Virus record (IMG/VR): IMGVR_UViG_3300009314_000709
Span: 1 to 64,000 of that record
Strand: one strand, 5' to 3'
Source: a virus
DNA: 64,000 nucleotides
The position numbers and the translations under genes are program-made. The notes beneath the pieces were generated by a model. It made no database searches, was not told the DNA's origin, and saw only the letters and a program-made list of their open reading frames with translations. Shown piece by piece: positions 51,613 through 60,611 of the stretch (position 1 is the stretch's first letter; each line of letters starts with the position of its first letter).

Positions 51613-52731
51613 ATGCAACGTTTTTCACAACCATCTGTGTACGACAAGCGACCTCATTTAGCCTTCCAAGAAGGGTTCTATGAGCGTGTGAAGGTGAAAC
51701 GACACCACCATCAGAAGTATGACCGCTACCACTATTATCTTCCCGCCCGGTTGTCTCCCGTCATCCGCTTCTTGAAAAAGTACTTCTTGGTGCTAGACCC
51801 TCTTTGCGAAGTAGACAACGAGAAAGATCGGATTCGCCAAACTGAATTTGAGTTTGCCGAAACGGCAATCCTCATACTACATCATATCCGTTGCCGCATC
51901 GCTGTCTCAAAACCAATCGTTGTCGGCAGCGAACGTTTTAGCCCATGTCCGTGGGCAGTGTTTGGCCCGACGTTAGGCGTTGCCAACAAGCTAATGAAGC
52001 ATCATTTCCTCAGTCTAAGAGATGTCTTTAGGCACTACGATGACTTCATGTGGGGTTCTGGTTACAACATTGTCAACATCGAACGACCTCACAAGATGCA
52101 CCCAGAAATGGATGGGTTAGCCGTCCTGGGTGACATTTACAACCGCTCTGCCAACTACATCCTAGCAACCGGACTCCTCCTCCTATGTGACCTGATAAAA
52201 CACTGCGGCCCAGACTCAGGTGAATTTAACCTCATCTTCACTAATGACAAGCAAAACAAGTGGGCGGATATGACTGCTTGGGAAGCGGCCCGTTATCAAG
52301 TTATACCGCCAGATTTTGAACAACTTAAAGCAAAAGCGCTTTGCGGTCGCTCTAATACTAGACAAAGGTTTGGAGGGTTGTCTGCATACCATCGGCAACA
52401 GCAGCGGCCGAGAAAACCAAAACAAGTATACTTTGACGTTGAAATTAGAGATGCGTGCATATCATCTCATTTTGATTTGACCCGAGGAGAAACATTCGAG
52501 GTACACGGAGAGAGCAAAGTAGAAGTAAAACCAAAGCGACAAACCCCTTTGCTCTTACCCTACTACGGCGACCCGGACTTGTCGCCAGACGATGTTGATG
52601 AAGACAATGAGAATGACGAAATCGCCCAAATGGACAGAGAGTTTCGACGAATAGTCGGCGATTCGCCACCTGTGACTCCCAAGCAACATAATGATTATGA
52701 ATGGCTCCGAGGTTGGCACGGTCTCGATTAG
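51613..52731 (+). CDS. hypothetical protein
   Basis: 372 residues. A His/Tyr/Arg-rich opening (VKRHHHQKYDRYHYYLPARLS) and helical core are followed by an acidic end. Not recognised. Between a structural gene and a secreted protein, all on the same strand. Confidence 0.6.
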   Translation: MQRFSQPSVYDKRPHLAFQEGFYERVKVKRHHHQKYDRYHYYLPARLSPVIRFLKKYFLVLDPLCEVDNEKDRIRQTEFEFAETAILILHHIRCRIAVSKPIVVGSERFSPCPWAVFGPTLGVANKLMKHHFLSLRDVFRHYDDFMWGSGYNIVNIERPHKMHPEMDGLAVLGDIYNRSANYILATGLLLLCDLIKHCGPDSGEFNLIFTNDKQNKWADMTAWEAARYQVIPPDFEQLKAKALCGRSNTRQRFGGLSAYHRQQQRPRKPKQVYFDVEIRDACISSHFDLTRGETFEVHGESKVEVKPKRQTPLLLPYYGDPDLSPDDVDEDNENDEIAQMDREFRRIVGDSPPVTPKQHNDYEWLRGWHGLD

Positions 52732-52739
52732 GAGGCTGA

Positions 52740-53387
52740 ATGAAACAACTACTCATTATTACGGCAATCTGGCTTCTCTTCTTCTTGCCAGTTCAAGCAC
52801 AGGAAAATCCTAAGAAATGCCCTCACACGCCGCCAAGTAAAGCACCCGCACTTGTTATCCCTGATCTCTTTGCTGTTCAGTTGGCTGTAGAAGTTGCCCA
52901 ATCTGAACTTGTAGCTTTCGAGAAACGCTTGAAGCATCTCGATGATATCGATTACTACAAGAGATGGGAGGCTTATGATACAGTAAAGCAGAAGCCTATT
53001 GCGATAAAAGACCTTGACGATAAACAAATCAGAGGATTCTTCTTATATCAAGCCGAAAAGCTACACAACAATATGCTCTTCAGTATGGATATGTGGAGAC
53101 AGTGCAGCGAGAAGTTCAAAAAGGCTAAGTTCAAAGACGATGATCCTCATAAGGAAAAGAGGGAAGAAGCATACAAGAAAGCATCAGCCAGCTTTGTATC
53201 ATTGACTACCGAAGCACGAAAACTTCACATGAAACTGGCGAAGAAACGTGAACAGATGACCGCAAGTATGATGGAAGCCTACGCAGAAAAAGACAAGCAA
53301 CTAGCAGAAGAGTTAAGAGGCTATCTCAAAGACGTGCAAAAGGAACATGACACCTTGAGGTTGATCGACCGCACACAAGGGGAATAA
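52740..53387 (+). CDS. secreted coiled-coil protein
   Basis: 215 residues. Signal peptide (MKQLLIITAIWLLFFLPVQAQ, cleavage after AQA-like VQAQ) and then Lys/Glu-rich helices likely to form a coiled coil. AGGAGG precedes the ATG. It would act in the periplasm; a spanin-like role is possible but unproven. Confidence 0.65.
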   Translation: MKQLLIITAIWLLFFLPVQAQENPKKCPHTPPSKAPALVIPDLFAVQLAVEVAQSELVAFEKRLKHLDDIDYYKRWEAYDTVKQKPIAIKDLDDKQIRGFFLYQAEKLHNNMLFSMDMWRQCSEKFKKAKFKDDDPHKEKREEAYKKASASFVSLTTEARKLHMKLAKKREQMTASMMEAYAEKDKQLAEELRGYLKDVQKEHDTLRLIDRTQGE

Positions 53388-53831
53388 ATGCATTGTCCGT
53401 TAACCGGCAAACCATGTCTGATGCCAAAAGAAGTGTTTATCACAGAAGTGAAAGATAATGATGTGCGACACTTATTCATGTGTCGACAATGTGGCGACAA
53501 GTATATCGAAGACCTAAACGATGCCGATGTTGTAACGAAGTCTTTAGAGGTCGTTTCGTCGGACGGCGACATTTCACATAACGAACATGTTCTCGACGAT
53601 GAACATATTGGCGACTTGCCAGAGAACCTACAGGAACTCCCGACACCTCAACCAATCACCGCCCCTGTCTCAACGCTTCAACAAATCAAAGCTGTTGAAG
53701 CTAAAATGCAAGCCGCTATCGACAAAGAAGATTATGAATCAGCCGCTGCCCTACGTGATATCCTTATTGAACTTCGACAACGAGATAATCCGCTAAACCT
53801 AGAGGACAACGAAGATCAAGAAGAAATCTGA
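53388..53831 (+). CDS. McsA-like protein (zinc finger and UVR motif)
   Basis: 147 residues. Four cysteines at the N-terminus (CPLTGKPC and CRQCG) form a probable zinc finger, and the C-terminus has a UVR motif (AVEAKMQAAIDKEDYESAAALRDIL). This pairing is that of McsA, the partner of protein arginine kinase McsB and Clp protease adaptor. A phage copy may bind Clp or the nucleotide-excision repair proteins. The ATG follows the previous stop directly. Confidence 0.68.
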   Translation: MHCPLTGKPCLMPKEVFITEVKDNDVRHLFMCRQCGDKYIEDLNDADVVTKSLEVVSSDGDISHNEHVLDDEHIGDLPENLQELPTPQPITAPVSTLQQIKAVEAKMQAAIDKEDYESAAALRDILIELRQRDNPLNLEDNEDQEEI

Positions 53832-54775
53832 CGTGAGGGTAAGCCTTTGAGTAGTTTGTTCAAAGTGATAATGCCAAATCCCTGGTAGAATGGATCACCA
53901 GCATATTCCTCACCTACAACGTTTATCGTGTGCTCTCGGAAAAACTGACGATAGGAGTCGGCATTGTTGATTTGTATGTCCAGGCCAACGTTCCGTTTGT
54001 AAGAGAGTAGCAAAGCGGCAAGCCCACACACGAACGGCTGAGCCATTGAAGAGCCCGACAAGATAGCCCACCAATTGTCGGGAACTGTACTCAAGATATC
54101 AACACCAGGGGCCATGAAATCCAAGTTCTTTCCTGTGTTGGTGAAGTCCGCTCGTCGCAAGTTCTTATCAATCGCCCCAATAGCAATTGTCTCTGGGTAG
54201 TTTGCCGGATAAAGCAAGTGCTCTGACTTGCCTATGTTCCCGGCTGCTACAAATACAGGGATGTTGGCTTTGTCCGCAGCCTTTAATGCCCACCTCAATG
54301 ATCGCATAGGCTTGAGAGTCCCCAGCGACATTGAGATGAAATCGACTTTCTGCTTAATAGCCCACCGAATAGCCTTTACAACATCTTCGATTTCTCCGTC
54401 TCCATAACCATCAAGCACTTTCACTGGACGTACTTTTGCTTTGGGTGCTACCCCAACCGTCCCTATGTCATTTTGCTGTGCGCAAAGAATGCCCGTTACA
54501 TGAGTACCATGTTCTCCGTCATCATCTGGTAGTACGCCTGGCCTGACAAAGTTATATCCGTCCAATAGATTGTCTTGCAAATCAGGATGGTCAAGGTCAC
54601 AGCCGGTGTCCAGTACGGCGATGGTGATACCCTCTCCCTGAGTAACGGCCCATGCTTCGGGTATGTTAAAAGTACTGACTCCCCAATCCGTCCTTTCTCT
54701 CAGTTGTTGCATGGAGATAATGTCTCGGCGCTTGTAGGGCAGTAAACTACAATGTTGTTGTGTTTCAATTGGCAT
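53816..54775 (-). CDS. subtilisin-family serine protease
   Basis: 319 residues from ATG 54775 (GGAGG upstream). The triad is complete: AVLDTGCDLDHPD, GEHGTHVTG and SGSSMAQPF, with the oxyanion Asn in AAGN. No signal peptide or long propeptide is seen, so it may act in the cytoplasm or virion. It overlaps the McsA-like gene by 16 nt. Confidence 0.92.
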   Translation of the reverse strand: MPIETQQHCSLLPYKRRDIISMQQLRERTDWGVSTFNIPEAWAVTQGEGITIAVLDTGCDLDHPDLQDNLLDGYNFVRPGVLPDDDGEHGTHVTGILCAQQNDIGTVGVAPKAKVRPVKVLDGYGDGEIEDVVKAIRWAIKQKVDFISMSLGTLKPMRSLRWALKAADKANIPVFVAAGNIGKSEHLLYPANYPETIAIGAIDKNLRRADFTNTGKNLDFMAPGVDILSTVPDNWWAILSGSSMAQPFVCGLAALLLSYKRNVGLDIQINNADSYRQFFREHTINVVGEEYAGDPFYQGFGIITLNKLLKGLPSRQISS

Positions 54776-54811
54776 CGTGCCTCCATAGTATGTAGCCACT
54801 CTGCCAACCAA

Positions 54812-54846
54812 AAACCCGCCCTTCCGAAATTCGGAAGGGCGGGTTT
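54812..54846 (-). terminator. hairpin terminator
   Basis: A 35-nt nearly perfect palindrome (17-bp arms around one base) after the peptidase gene at 54879. Followed on the minus strand by TTTTGG. Confidence 0.85.
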
Positions 54847-54878
54847 ACGCCAAAAGGAGAGATTACAGGTAACTCGCC

Positions 54879-55934
54879 TCAATACGGGAATCTAGCTCCG
54901 CCGTGATCGTATCTGGGATAGTATTTCTCATATCCTGTTATGATCTTACGTGCAGCGTAGCTAGCGTGACAACATTTGTATGCAAGTTCGCAAGCGTATT
55001 TGCTGATTTGTTCCATTCCCTTGTAGTTAATCTTGTCGGCCGTATCAGACCTACGATGGTAGTCACGGTGTGTCCCGGTATGTATGAACACTGCGGGTAC
55101 TCCCTTACGCAGGAAAGGAGTATGGTCAGAGCCACCGGCTCCCTTTTGCGTGATCCTTGATGCGAATGTGTACTTGCCGTCCAATTCGTCGACAAATCTA
55201 TACAAATCCACATCAAGATTGGTGCCAGTGACGAGGTAGGGCGCAATATTCTGTCCCAATCTACCGACCATATCTGCGTTAATCATAGCAACGTGTTTGT
55301 CGATGTCGGGATCGTCTTTCGGGAATGTTGGATTCTTTGTGTAGTAACTACTTCCAATGAGTCCGCTTTCTTCAGCGGTGTACCATTGGAATACAATGGT
55401 ACGTGGCGGTGCTTCCATCTTGGAAAAGGCTTTCGCCAAAGCCATTACCAACACTGAGCCAGAACCGTTATCATCCGCTCCTAAGCGACCATTGCCAAGA
55501 TGGTCGAGATGCGCTCCAACAACAACAATTTCGTCTTTGCGGGTCGGATCACTGCCTTCAATGTAAGCGCACAAGTTCTGATCTCGCCGAGGAACGGTTT
55601 GCCTCTCGGTTTTCAAACCCCATTCTTTACAATGACTCTCTACGTATTCAAGAGCCTTCTTGAAGCCCTCTGTATTGGGTTCTCGTCCGTCGAGTTCCGG
55701 GGAGGCGAGATAGTAGAGCCACTCTTTCTGCTCTTCCGCCGTAATCGCATCCAACGCTTGTTCAAGTGTCAAATATTCCGGCTCGGGCGGTTGTACTGGA
55801 GGTACTGGCCCTTGCGGTGGCTGTACAACAGGTGGCTCAGTGGACGGATTGAGAACATACTTATCCGCCGCCAAAGTCAATAACAACGTTAAACCGAACG
55901 CTGCCAAAGCATAGACTACATTCCTAACATTCAT
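54879..55934 (-). CDS. M28-family metallopeptidase, membrane anchored
   Basis: 351 residues from ATG 55934 (GAGGGCAAGAA upstream). N-terminal membrane helix (about 5-22), then a Pro/Gln-rich linker and an M28 aminopeptidase domain with zinc ligands in VVVGAHLDHLG, LGADDNGSGS, TAEESGLIGS, INADMVG and GSDHTPF. Should face the periplasm and cleave peptides. Together with other hydrolases it may open the host envelope. Confidence 0.9.
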   Translation of the reverse strand: MNVRNVVYALAAFGLTLLLTLAADKYVLNPSTEPPVVQPPQGPVPPVQPPEPEYLTLEQALDAITAEEQKEWLYYLASPELDGREPNTEGFKKALEYVESHCKEWGLKTERQTVPRRDQNLCAYIEGSDPTRKDEIVVVGAHLDHLGNGRLGADDNGSGSVLVMALAKAFSKMEAPPRTIVFQWYTAEESGLIGSSYYTKNPTFPKDDPDIDKHVAMINADMVGRLGQNIAPYLVTGTNLDVDLYRFVDELDGKYTFASRITQKGAGGSDHTPFLRKGVPAVFIHTGTHRDYHRRSDTADKINYKGMEQISKYACELAYKCCHASYAARKIITGYEKYYPRYDHGGARFPY

Positions 55935-55992
55935 TTCTTGCCCTCTTGTTCTAACGAACAGATGTCTACATAGGAGAGTAAGGAAGAAGGAA

Positions 55993-56619
55993 ATGCGATT
56001 CAAATTCTGGCTTCTCGAAAACGATGAGTATGACCGCCTGTTGGCCCGTTATGAGCAGGAATGGGAACCACGGCTTTTGCAGAACCCGGAGGTTCGGCAA
56101 GAACTAATGTCTGACGGCTTAGCAAAAACCGCCACCGTCCGAAGAGTCTTAGGTATATCAGAAGGCGAATCAAATTTCGCTGCAAGAGAATTCAACAATC
56201 GCCACCGAGACCCCGAAGGGGAACGACAACGCCAGCAGAGGTGGCAAGATCAGATGGCTGCCGAAGCTCAGGATGATAACTATTATCACGTAACGTTGAG
56301 AACAAGGTGGCGAAAGATTCGCCGTCAAGGGCTCCAACCTGGTGCGGAACCAGTTTTCTCAAATTACACAGGGCACTCTGCGGGAAGAATCTTCCTCACA
56401 GAGAAAGGTGGGATTAACTTCTGGAAAGAGAGAGTTGCCGCTCACGAAGAACATAATGTCGAACATCCCCAGGGTGTTGTCGTCCTTCGTATCCCAAAAA
56501 CCGCCGTAGCCAATGTAGAACTCGATGAACTTGGCACCACAGACGCCAAACACAACTCATATTACACAACAGAGTCCATCGATCCTTCTCACATCACAGT
56601 AGCCGAACAGCAGCTTTAA
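55993..56619 (+). CDS. ADP-ribosyltransferase-like protein with capsid-targeting-like N-terminus
   Basis: 208 residues. MRFKFWLLENDEYD is a clear copy of the shared motif. The C-terminal half (about 95-205) has the strand order of ADP-ribosyltransferase or KptA-like folds: YYHVTLRTRWRKIRRQGLQPG (His motif), NYTGHSAGRIFLTEKGGINFW, VVLRIPK, then HNSYYTTESIDPSHI with a final Glu. T4 packages its Alt ADP-ribosyltransferase by a similar peptide. The fold assignment is by pattern only. Confidence 0.55.
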   Translation: MRFKFWLLENDEYDRLLARYEQEWEPRLLQNPEVRQELMSDGLAKTATVRRVLGISEGESNFAAREFNNRHRDPEGERQRQQRWQDQMAAEAQDDNYYHVTLRTRWRKIRRQGLQPGAEPVFSNYTGHSAGRIFLTEKGGINFWKERVAAHEEHNVEHPQGVVVLRIPKTAVANVELDELGTTDAKHNSYYTTESIDPSHITVAEQQL

Positions 56620-56702
56620 TCTCCTCCAAAGTTTTTTCATTTTTTGCGCAAGTTTTGTTGCATCGTTGTCGATTATTCATATGGAGAACTTCAAGGAGGT
56701 AC

Positions 56703-57986
56703 ATGCTAACGGCGAATAGAATACACGAGTTCCTGGACAAATACACCATCGTTGAAGGTTTGCCAATCATCTTAGACCCTGAGCGATCCAATGGAGTTTG
56801 GGTCGTGGATATGATTACTGGCAAGAAATACCTTGATTGCACTAGTTTGTTTGGTACTGCGCCAGTCGGTTTCAATCATCACATCATGTTCCGGGAATCA
56901 CAAGAGTGCTTTGTGGGCGTGCCGCATCTCAAGATACCACACGGAGAAGTCTATACGTGTTGGTATGCAGATTTCATTGAAGCCTTCCTCAAAAAAGCCC
57001 TGCCGGATTACTTCAAGTACGTCGTTTGCTGCCCGAGCACGGACGAGGCCATAGACGCCAGCCTTAAAATTGCTTTCGACTGGAAGGCTAAGAAGCTAGG
57101 GATGGGGGATGGCTTTGCCCAATCATTCGATGTGATCCATTTCGCAGAGTCCTACCACGGTTCCTCTGTCTATGCTCTAAGTGCTAGTGATACCACTGTT
57201 CGGAGCAATCACTGCTACCCTCGTTTCAATTGGACGATGGTTCCCAATCCTAAAGTCAGGTTTCCCAGCACATCTCAAGTTGAAACCAACGAAACACATG
57301 CCCTGATTGCTATGAAAAAGGCGATTCACAAAGGGAACGTTGCCGCAATTCTCATGGAGCCGCTGCAAGACAAAGGGGGGAACAATCTATTTAGAGAAGG
57401 GTTCTTGAAGCAAGTACGAGACCTAGCAAGCGAATCCAACACACTACTAATCTTCAATGAATGTAATGTGGGATTCGGGCCATCTGGCAAATGGTGGTGC
57501 CACCAAACATTTGATATACGACCTGACTTAATGGTTTTCGGCGGCCGGACACAAGTCGCAGGTGTGGTGGCGACAGAAAAACTCGACGAAGTAAAGAGAC
57601 ATTGTTTCAATCACGAGCGCAATCGCCTTGAAACAAAGTGGGGGGGCGACTTGGCGGATATGGTGAGATGCGAAATCTACATGCAAATCATCGAAAAAGA
57701 AGACCTGCTCAAGCAGGCGAAAAAGATTGGTGAATACATGCTGGCGAAGCTAAGGGAACTCGAAGCAGTGTCAGCTAAGATTAGCAACACACGAGGTATC
57801 GGTACGTTGACTGCCTTCGATCTACCCAATTCTATGTCGAGAAACTTGGTCCTCTCATACCTGCAAAAACACATGTTAATTAGGGGCTGCGGTTTGCAGT
57901 CCATTTGCTTCCGACCGCCACTAATTTTTGGCAAGGAAGAAGCTGATCTTACTATGGATTATATCAGAAAGGCATTGATACTATGA
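56703..57986 (+). CDS. class III aminotransferase homologue, active site lost
   Basis: 427 residues from ATG 56703 (AAGGAGG upstream). It aligns along its length with L-lysine 6-aminotransferases: IILDPERSNGVWVVDMITGKKYLD, AFDWKAKKLG, FAESYHGSSVYALS, AAILMEPLQDKGGNN, and GGDLADMVRCEIYMQIIE. Yet the PLP aspartate site reads FNECNVG instead of FDEVQTG, and the lysine motif FGKKTQV reads FGGRTQV. No Schiff-base lysine remains there. It is likely a pseudoenzyme kept for binding or structure. Confidence 0.82.
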   Translation: MLTANRIHEFLDKYTIVEGLPIILDPERSNGVWVVDMITGKKYLDCTSLFGTAPVGFNHHIMFRESQECFVGVPHLKIPHGEVYTCWYADFIEAFLKKALPDYFKYVVCCPSTDEAIDASLKIAFDWKAKKLGMGDGFAQSFDVIHFAESYHGSSVYALSASDTTVRSNHCYPRFNWTMVPNPKVRFPSTSQVETNETHALIAMKKAIHKGNVAAILMEPLQDKGGNNLFREGFLKQVRDLASESNTLLIFNECNVGFGPSGKWWCHQTFDIRPDLMVFGGRTQVAGVVATEKLDEVKRHCFNHERNRLETKWGGDLADMVRCEIYMQIIEKEDLLKQAKKIGEYMLAKLRELEAVSAKISNTRGIGTLTAFDLPNSMSRNLVLSYLQKHMLIRGCGLQSICFRPPLIFGKEEADLTMDYIRKALIL

Positions 57987-58552
57987 GTTATTCCGAATGG
58001 GCAAAGAAGTTTGAGGAAGGGAAGAAGCGACCTAAACCCCACAAAACCGAGGAAGAAAAAAAGCAACTCAAACCTCACAAAATAGACAAAATAGTTTGGG
58101 AACCGATTCCCCAATCGGCAAGTGACAGGTTCGATAGAAAGTGGCCCAGCTTAGTGAATCCGTACATACCGGAAGTAGATAGACCAAGTTCTCAAGAGAA
58201 AGTTCATTTGCAGCAGAAAGCAGAGCAAGCCAAAAAACAGGCAGAATTACTTGAAGATGCTGTAATGGTTTACCGACTTTCTAGGGAAGGTCAAAATCCT
58301 CCCACAGATGTTGACCAGACCGCAGAGATGTATGACATTAGCAGGACAGACTCTGTTGAGTTGTTGCATCTCATCAGAAACATCATGGGAGATGAAGAAT
58401 ATCGTCGAGTGATCGCTAAGGTGTTCGATACAGAATCACCTCTGAAAACCGTTGAAATCCCACCGATCTATGACATACCCGATGATGTTAAAAATGCGTA
58501 TCGGGAACGAGGAATAAATCTAAGAAAGAGGTTTTCCGACGAAACTCCCTAG
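57983..58552 (+). CDS. hypothetical protein, possible capsid-targeting N-terminus
   Basis: 189 residues. MSYSEWAKKFEEG resembles the shared motif. Then come Lys/Pro repeats (KRPKPHKTEEEKKQLKPHK), a coiled-coil stretch (LQQKAEQAKKQAELLEDAV) and a helical end. ATGA overlap with the aminotransferase homologue, and 65-nt convergent overlap with the protease gene. Confidence 0.6.
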   Translation: MSYSEWAKKFEEGKKRPKPHKTEEEKKQLKPHKIDKIVWEPIPQSASDRFDRKWPSLVNPYIPEVDRPSSQEKVHLQQKAEQAKKQAELLEDAVMVYRLSREGQNPPTDVDQTAEMYDISRTDSVELLHLIRNIMGDEEYRRVIAKVFDTESPLKTVEIPPIYDIPDDVKNAYRERGINLRKRFSDETP

Positions 58553-59306
58553 CTTTTAACATCAACCTCGGCAACTTCGGCAAGGTCGTCTCTTTTTTGT
58601 AAATGGCGGCCTTGCTTTCACGTTCAGCCCATTTCTTCAAAACCGTTATGCGAACACCTTGAGAGTTGTTGAAAGTGGGAAATATCACGCCATTGATCTG
58701 GGCCGATGCAATCTTTTGCTTGATGGCAATCAGCTTCTTGTTGTGAAACACAGGTCCGCCAGAATCTCCAGGTATGGCCAACAAACCAGCACGTATAGAT
58801 ATCTCGTCAATGCCAGTGATCCGGCCATAATCCAACCTAGGAACTTCTCGACTGCCGCAACCTACTCCAATAATCTCATTGCCGAAGTAGAGTTTCTCAT
58901 CCATACCCAAGTCAGCAACAGGCATCTGCTTTTTCGATAGGAACATCATCAACGCCATGTCCCTATAGGGATGTTTAGCAATTATTCTCGCTGGATACCT
59001 TTTGCATTTTGACCTATCAATGGCAGACCAATCTTTGTAAGCAATCACGACTGCGTACGGTTCTGTAAAACGCTGAACAACGTGCTTGCATGTTAGGACG
59101 ACATTTATCCAGTCATCGCCGTCTTTTTCGCTGCGAATAATGGTACCGCTCCCAAAACCGCACCGATCAATTAGCTGTACGACCGGCCGCACACATTTTA
59201 GTTCAAGTTCTTTGTCAGGTACCCCAGCAAGCGACAAACTACTGTTAAGGGGGAGCGCAACAAATGCGAAAACAGCAGTCAAGAAAATGGTTGATGTATT
59301 ACTCAT
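58488..59306 (-). CDS. secreted trypsin-like serine protease
   Basis: 272 residues. Signal peptide (about 1-27), then a chymotrypsin fold with LTCKHVV (His), YRDMALMMF (Asp) and IPGDSGGPVF (Ser). Should act in the periplasm or outside the cell. The C-terminal 40 residues are an extra basic segment. It overlaps the convergent gene by 65 nt. Confidence 0.85.
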   Translation of the reverse strand: MSNTSTIFLTAVFAFVALPLNSSLSLAGVPDKELELKCVRPVVQLIDRCGFGSGTIIRSEKDGDDWINVVLTCKHVVQRFTEPYAVVIAYKDWSAIDRSKCKRYPARIIAKHPYRDMALMMFLSKKQMPVADLGMDEKLYFGNEIIGVGCGSREVPRLDYGRITGIDEISIRAGLLAIPGDSGGPVFHNKKLIAIKQKIASAQINGVIFPTFNNSQGVRITVLKKWAERESKAAIYKKETTLPKLPRLMLKAREFRRKTSFLDLFLVPDTHF

Positions 59307-59420
59307 ATTTCTTATCTAGGGGCGTTAGCTTGTTTTCAGGGAGGGGCTTACTCTAATATCATGCCCCATAATGAAGAATTCGCCCCGCCCCAACCTCATA
59401 GAAGTTGGGGTGGTTTAGAC

Positions 59421-59666
59421 TTATTTCTCTGCTGAGATAAATGATTGCAGATTGATCGTTACTGTAACATCACCAGCTTTTTCATTGAGTATTGTTATAC
59501 AGACTTCCCGCTTCTCTGGATCGAAGCTGAGAATCTCCCAATCATCTTCGTCTAAGCCATCGAAGAACTCTTTCTGCTTGCTGCCTTCTGTCAAGTAAGC
59601 AATGAGTGTATTCTTTGAGAGACGTTGTGTGTACTGGCACGCCCTTCGGTTGAAACTAGTTACCAT
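59421..59666 (-). CDS. hypothetical protein
   Basis: 81 residues, soluble, acidic centre (EFFDGLDEDDWEILSFDPEKREV). Not recognised. GAGGATGAC precedes the ATG. A 7-bp hairpin (59388-59410) lies downstream. Confidence 0.55.
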   Translation of the reverse strand: MVTSFNRRACQYTQRLSKNTLIAYLTEGSKQKEFFDGLDEDDWEILSFDPEKREVCITILNEKAGDVTVTINLQSFISAEK

Positions 59667-59697
59667 GTCATCCTCGTAGTCTATCCGCTATATTTAG

Positions 59698-59991
59698 CTA
59701 CAACTGAGGATTTGCTATCTGAAAACCAGTTGCTGCGACGATACCTGTACCAAACTTGGTATTGTAGATGTTCTTGATCTCATCATCTGGGTCATCTACG
59801 AAGACCACGTGTTGTTTATCGATCTTAACATTATCATTCTTACCTAAAGTAGACAACGGCATCATACCTATTGACCCGTCGGGTGTTATTGCTACAAGCA
59901 TAGCGTCTTTCAAGAGATAGTACTCTGTCTCTTGTCTTACTTGGCCAATGACGTTTTCACCAGTTACCAATTTTACGTACTTAACATCCAC
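59698..59991 (-). CDS. Sm-like domain protein
   Basis: 97 residues from a GTG start. MDVKYVKLVTGENVIGQV, YYLLKDAMLVAI, then IDKQHVVFVDDPDDEIKNIYNTKFG, has the pattern of Sm-like barrels found in T4-like cyanophages. May bind RNA; role unknown. Confidence 0.6.
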   Translation of the reverse strand: MDVKYVKLVTGENVIGQVRQETEYYLLKDAMLVAITPDGSIGMMPLSTLGKNDNVKIDKQHVVFVDDPDDEIKNIYNTKFGTGIVAATGFQIANPQL

Positions 59992-60098
59992 GTAGCACCT
60001 CTTTCATTTTGTTTGATACTTTTACGGTAGTTTGCTCGCCACACTTTAGCTAATCAGACCGTAAAACAGGGTCTGACTCAGATGGCAAATAGGATGCG

Positions 60099-60299
60099 CT
60101 AGAAATACACTACCCCTCGAAGGCCATTCTTGACTTTCTGCATTACCTGTGTCCAAGTATGGCTGTTTTCGATATTGTCTCTTATGGAGTGCGGCACAAG
60201 TAGCAATTCAATCTGCGGAAGATTACGGGGGCTGATTTGGCTGGCATCTTCCGCCTCTAGCAAACAGACAATACGGCCTTCTGACAATAGGAATTTCAT
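60099..60299 (-). CDS. hypothetical protein
   Basis: 66 residues from ATG 60299 (GGAGAGG upstream). Mixed alpha/beta, not recognised. The 100-nt gap downstream holds a 7-bp hairpin (60054-60076). Confidence 0.55.
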   Translation of the reverse strand: MKFLLSEGRIVCLLEAEDASQISPRNLPQIELLLVPHSIRDNIENSHTWTQVMQKVKNGLRGVVYF

Positions 60300-60360
60300 A
60301 GTGCCTCTCCAATTCAACGAATCCGGCTAATCTTCTTAAAGTAGTGTACTACATACGAAT

Positions 60361-60579
60361 ATGATCGATTTCTTAACATGGTGTGATTCCTGTGATTCGA
60401 CATTGCTTGAATGGTATGTTTCTGTCGGTCATTCTGAAGATTGGAGTGATCCGAAGGCATCGGACGAGCGCTTGAATGATGCAAAGTATGCTGCTCGTGG
60501 GATACGTAGCAAGTATGTCGCCAACATGAAGGCGGACGGAAAGAGAAGCACCAGAAAATCAAAGAAACGGCCTAAATAG
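60361..60579 (+). CDS. hypothetical protein
   Basis: 72 residues with a Trp/Cys-rich opening (FLTWCDSCDSTLLEWYVSVG) and a very basic end (KRSTRKSKKRPK). No ribosome binding site is seen before the ATG. Not recognised. Confidence 0.5.
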   Translation: MIDFLTWCDSCDSTLLEWYVSVGHSEDWSDPKASDERLNDAKYAARGIRSKYVANMKADGKRSTRKSKKRPK

Positions 60580-60611
60580 TCTAGCGTAATCCAGCTTACA
60601 AAGGAGTCGAA

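Noticed and set aside
56703-57986. Functional lysine aminotransferase
   Set aside because: The PLP lysine and the ring-nitrogen aspartate are both replaced at their conserved places.
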